Origin: Sclerotinia nivalis
Lineage: Eukaryota > Ascomycota > Leotiomycetes > Helotiales > Sclerotiniaceae
Direction: 5' to 3'
Assembly (NCBI GenBank): GCA_029531795.1
Contig: JAPEIS010000003.1
Coordinates: 2,852,001 to 2,916,000, forward strand
Length of the DNA stretch: 64,000 nucleotides
Shown piece after piece: positions 60,100-64,000 of the stretch. The position numbers and the translations under genes are program-made. The notes beneath the pieces were generated by a model that saw nothing but the letters and a program-made list of their open reading frames with translations, was not told the origin of the DNA and made no database searches. Positions within the stretch are counted from its first letter, which is position 1, and the number at the start of each line of letters is the position of its first letter.

Positions 60100-63000
60100 C
60101 TAAACAACCTTCTTCCCCTCCACCCCCCCCTCAAACCTATACGCCCTCCCCCTCGTAACCCTGTCAACCCTCTCCCTAACCTCCGGATACACATCCTTAT
60201 ACGCCTCTCTCCCCATCCAACAATCCAGATGTCCATACCCTCTAATCTCCATCCTTTCATACATATCAAACATACCAAATCCGTCATACCCCTCCCCTTT
60301 ACAACCATCCCTTTCCCTTCCACTTCCTCTACACCCACCCCCACACGAGTCCCCCATCTCATCCCTCAAAACCTCCAAAGTCTTCGTCGTACTCTCGGGA
60401 TTCAACACTTTGTTATCACTCCCGGAGAACAAAAAAAACGGAATCCCCCTCAACCTCCTTATATTTTTCGACGAAGTAAGAGGATGGAAGAGCGGCGCGT
60501 TGCCTGTTACGTGACCAATGGTACCCATGTGCATGAGGAGGTGAAGACAAGTCATATTTACGCCGAAGAAATAACGGTCGATTTGTCGATGGGTGGCTTC
60601 GTTTAGGTTATTGTGGTTCCAGAGACTATTTTCAAATTAATTAGTATCGCAAACTTTTGAGAAAGGGAGAAGAGGAAGGGAATACATACCGACCGAAAAT
60701 CAACGAACAACGATGACAAGAAACATTATTACAAATCTCACTTCTCCGATCAGGATAAAACCTCAACAATTGATTAATCCCCTGTTGAAACCAAGTATCC
60801 TCCCTCGTACTCGAACAACTAAACCAATTCCCCCCGAAAAATTTATACAATTTATCAAAGGGGACCGGACCCGCCATCGCCTTGGCCAAATTCAATGTAG
60901 CCCAGATGGGATTCATGAAAACTTGGGAACAGGTTACACCTAAGATCCAATTTGCTGGTATAGTACCATCTAATAGACCCGAAGCGAAGGCTACTGAACC
61001 CATACAGTGAGCAATGGTGTAGATAGGTTGATGACCATGTTCTTTACGGATCCATTGGAGCGAAGCTTTGATATCGAGACGGGCGTCGAAAGTAGTCCAA
61101 TTATCTTTCGCGACCATTAATTGACAGATTCGATGGACGACGACGAAACAGCGGTAACCGGCTCGAGTGAAATAATTTATGGCATTTATTTCGATGGTGG
61201 GGAGTGCGAAGATTTGATGATCGACTGAGGCGCCTGGGATGAAAAAAAGATTTTTGGTTTCGATGTTGGGGTTTTTAGGTTCCCAGACGTGGAGAAGGGT
61301 TTTAACGTCATCAGAGGCGACGATTTGAATGGTTTGATCTGGTGGTGTGTCGTTTATGTATCCGGTGTATTTTACGCATGGGTATTGAAGATAGGTGAAT
61401 GGAGCGAAGAAGAGATTAGCTGATTGTCTAGCGAAGAAAGTCATAAAACTTGTGGTAGATTGAAGTCTTGACCAAAAATTACGACCAAAAGCTTTGAGTG
61501 TGAAAATTTGTGACAGGAAATCTTTTGGTTCAATATGCATCATTCCTCTTCCAAGTACAGTTTTATTTGCGTCTTTCTCCGTAATGGTGACGTATAATGT
61601 TGATGCAGCAGTCCAAAATTTAAATGGTCCAAGAGCAACGGAAGAATCAACGATTTTATATCCATGAAAATGTAATTGCTTTCCATCAGTTGATGTCATG
61701 TCGAAATCATATGTTAGATTTCGAGTACCAGGAGCTTGATGATCATGACTGAATAGTTGAAAATCTCCACGTTGAACCATAAAAGGACTACCAGGTAATG
61801 AAGCACAAACGAATGTGCCAGTCAACATAGCTGAATGATCTTTTCGATGAACAACTATTGATAATGTTAGTAAGGATGTGGAATCAAGATGCTGTGAATT
61901 ACTTACTCCTATGTGTATCATAAGCTTTAACGCTTAAGAAAAATCTTGATGCCTCACAAAGTCCTCTGGCAGTCTTGGCAGCAATTTCATAGTCTTCTCT
62001 ATGATCACCCTTAAGATTTTTCCCAATATGAATAAATCCTTGCATTACTTCAGTAAAACCAAATCCACTTGTTTTGGAATCTTCGGTTTCATCAATCATT
62101 TTAGTAGCCATATCAACTTCAGAATTTTGTGTGCTGTAAGTTTGCAATTGCATAGGAGCATGTTTTGGTTTACCGAATAAATCCAATAAACCATTGCTAG
62201 TATCGTAATCGATATCGAGATTGAAATTCTTCGCAGCATGAGCAACTGAGCGTTCAGCAAGAGCGGTAATTGTTGCAAATGGATTAACACCAAGAGCGCA
62301 AGGGATAACAGCGGCATCAGAAACTATGAGACCTGGATATGTCTCACTACCACGACCAGTGAGAAGTTCTCCGAAATGATTTGTAGCTCCATACTGAGCG
62401 GTGTTGTCTGAACTCATACAAGCACCACCAATAGGATGAACAGTAATTTCCTGTTGACCGAGTGCTGAATAGAATGGATTATTGACAAAAGTTCCACCAA
62501 CTGCTTCTGTTGCTTCTTTGAGAATACTATTTATCTTTCTAACATGATCGCTTCGACCAACACCGAGGAACTCAAGAAGAGGTTTGTCATCCTTGAGAGT
62601 GAGAATCGCTTGATTAGAATCATGGCTCATGACAAGATATGTTTGTGTTCTCTCGATACTACCCTTTTTGTAGTATGGGCCTAAGAAACGACTCCCGGTA
62701 GCTGAAAGTGTGTGCCTTAGCTTTTCGAGAGTTGACAAATCTGATGGTGCTTTAGAACCTGGAAGCTTCTCAAGCATGAATTGAAACAATGGAGCAAGTG
62801 CTTTTGGTATTGCCCCTTCCTCAATAACATATCCATCTAAAACATTTGCATGACCTTCTCGGTTATCAATGATACCTGCGATGGTAGGTCCAATTGGATT
62901 GTCGGATGTCGGAGACACACGACCAATCCCATTAACTTCTTCATTGGTGTTATAGCCGAAAGCTAACATATCACCATTGCCACTCATGCCTTTGCCTACT

Positions 63001-64000
63001 CTATCACTCATATTCATTCCTAAACTCCTACTTCGAAGAAGTATTTCCGTTGTTCCAATTGCACCTGCACCAAGAAAAACACATTTCTTTGCATGTACCC
63101 ACATGAGATCTTCGTAGATGTTGGTTTTGAAAGCCCCGCGATTACTTCCATGCCATGCGAAAAATACGAGATAACCTTCTTCTTTAGGATCTGGATGCTT
63201 TTTGATATATCTCACTTCACATTCACAGAACATTTCTGCTCCCCAATTCCATGCATCTGAGAGATAGTTGACCAAAGTACTACTTTTGCTTCCATCGTTC
63301 ACACCAGTACAGTCCATACCCGTCAAAGCAGATGGATACATTTCAACTCCAGTACTGTTTGGTCCTCCGAGAAATCGAGTAGTTTGTGGTGGACGATAAA
63401 ATTTCTCATGCATCCCGAGTATTCTAGCCTGCTTCTCTAGCAATGTTAACTTAGGAAGTTTAGGCCAATCTTCTGGATAACTTTGAGGTTGTAAGACAGA
63501 TGCTGCTCTTTCGTAATATTCTTTGAGGGCCGCTTCTTCTCGTAATTCCTTCGGCCAACAGTCCATGGCTAGAGTGTCTTCATCGGCTTCAAGAAATATA
63601 TTGGCGTTTAAAAGACTTGTTCCACCTAAACCATTGGCTACAAAAGCATTTTGACCCTTTCCAAATATGAGATGATAAAGACCTGTTGGATCTCCTTCTT
63701 CAACCATTGCTCCCGGTAAAAATCCAGGAGCAAAATTGCCCGACACGTGAAGCTCTTCCATTGCATGTACCATGCCTGTAGGATATTCTCCTGGCCACTT
63801 TTCCTTCCCTCTCTCCAAAAGACAAACAGATTGTCCAGCTCTTGCCATACGACTAGCAGCAACTGATCCACCATAACCAGATCCTATTACCACAGTATCA
63901 TAAACATTCCTCAAAACTTCTACTGGTTTTGATATTCGAGGGAAGTCTCTGCTGTTGATATCATCCGTATATGTTCGGATCTTAGCATGTTGCCCTCGTT
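60100..64000 (-). CDS. GMC oxidoreductase (cholesterol-oxidase-like) fused to alpha/beta hydrolase, 5' partial
   Basis: Three minus-strand exons are visible (>64000-61907, 61854-60690, 60625-60100), about 1260 residues without the N-terminus. The frame stays open to the edge and the sequence there (PRISKPVEVLRNVYDTVVIGSGYGGSVAASRMARAG) leads into the FAD-binding motif, so the start lies outside. The first part is a GMC oxidoreductase of the cholesterol oxidase branch: LFGKGQ-type segment, GGTSLLNANIF, VHPIGGACMSSDNTAQYG and VIPCALGVNPFATITALAE. The second is an alpha/beta hydrolase: LFFIPGASVDHQIFA, a nucleophile elbow AHCMGS, an acid in FLFSGSDNKV and a final His in YGHLDCWMG. Between them lies a region of beta-rich sequence (about 61500-61850). 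Substrates are probably steroid-like or lipid alcohols and esters; this is inferred from family only. Introns are 52 and 64 nt and preserve the frame, supporting one fused protein rather than two genes. Confidence 0.88.

Overview
The window looks like nuclear DNA of a filamentous ascomycete. Genes carry short introns of about 45-80 nt with GTRNGT-like donors, CTNAC-type branch points and AG acceptors. Intergenic DNA is AT-rich and full of short tandem repeats. The gene set is fungal: LAS21/GPI7, COG1, SIZ1/PIAS, RMP1, GYP7, an ATG22-like protein, a GH7 cellobiohydrolase and a DUF3684 protein. The carbohydrate-active genes and gene style fit a plant-associated Leotiomycete such as Botrytis or Sclerotinia. 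That placement is an inference, as no marker was searched. I saw no rRNA, tRNA, CRISPR array or intact transposon.

Left end (1-7.4 kb): repeat-rich intergenic DNA, then two divergent, decaying secondary-metabolism-type genes. One is an FAD-dependent monooxygenase on the minus strand; the other is a LaeA-like SAM methyltransferase on the plus strand. Each carries more than one reading-frame lesion inside or beside conserved motifs. About 2.4 kb of gene-poor DNA follows.

7.4-23 kb: a soluble hybrid histidine kinase (GAF, HisKA, HATPase, receiver; 8 exons), a GYP7-type Rab GTPase-activating protein, a Ser/Pro-rich protein of unknown function, a nucleoside-hydrolase-like protein, and an MMTAG2-like RS-rich protein. 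A 129-bp inverted-repeat element lies just before the next gene.

23-33 kb: a 1757-residue DUF3684 protein with an N-terminal GHKL (Hsp90/histidine-kinase type) ATPase and a C-terminal HEXXH motif. It is followed by an F-box-like protein and long empty spacers.

33-42 kb: a carbohydrate-utilisation stretch. It holds a secreted GH7 cellobiohydrolase with CreA- and XlnR/Xyr1-type sites upstream, a two-exon membrane protein of unknown function, a bacterial-style GH3 N-acetylglucosaminidase-like gene, and a divergent ATG22-like transporter sharing a 443-bp promoter region with the GH3 gene.

43-56 kb: housekeeping genes, several in divergent pairs: a small 62-residue ORF, SIZ1/PIAS SUMO ligase, a DUF2423 ribosome-biogenesis-type protein, LAS21/GPI7, RMP1 and COG1.

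56-60 kb is about 4 kb of gene-free AT-rich DNA. The right end (60.1 kb to the edge) is one 5'-truncated gene joining a cholesterol-oxidase-like GMC oxidoreductase to an alpha/beta hydrolase whose nucleophile position is Cys rather than Ser.

All splice sites were placed by eye. For each multi-exon gene whose boundaries I give, the summed exon lengths keep one frame. Exceptions are the two pseudogenes, and the weaker calls noted for RMP1 and the 36-37 kb membrane protein.
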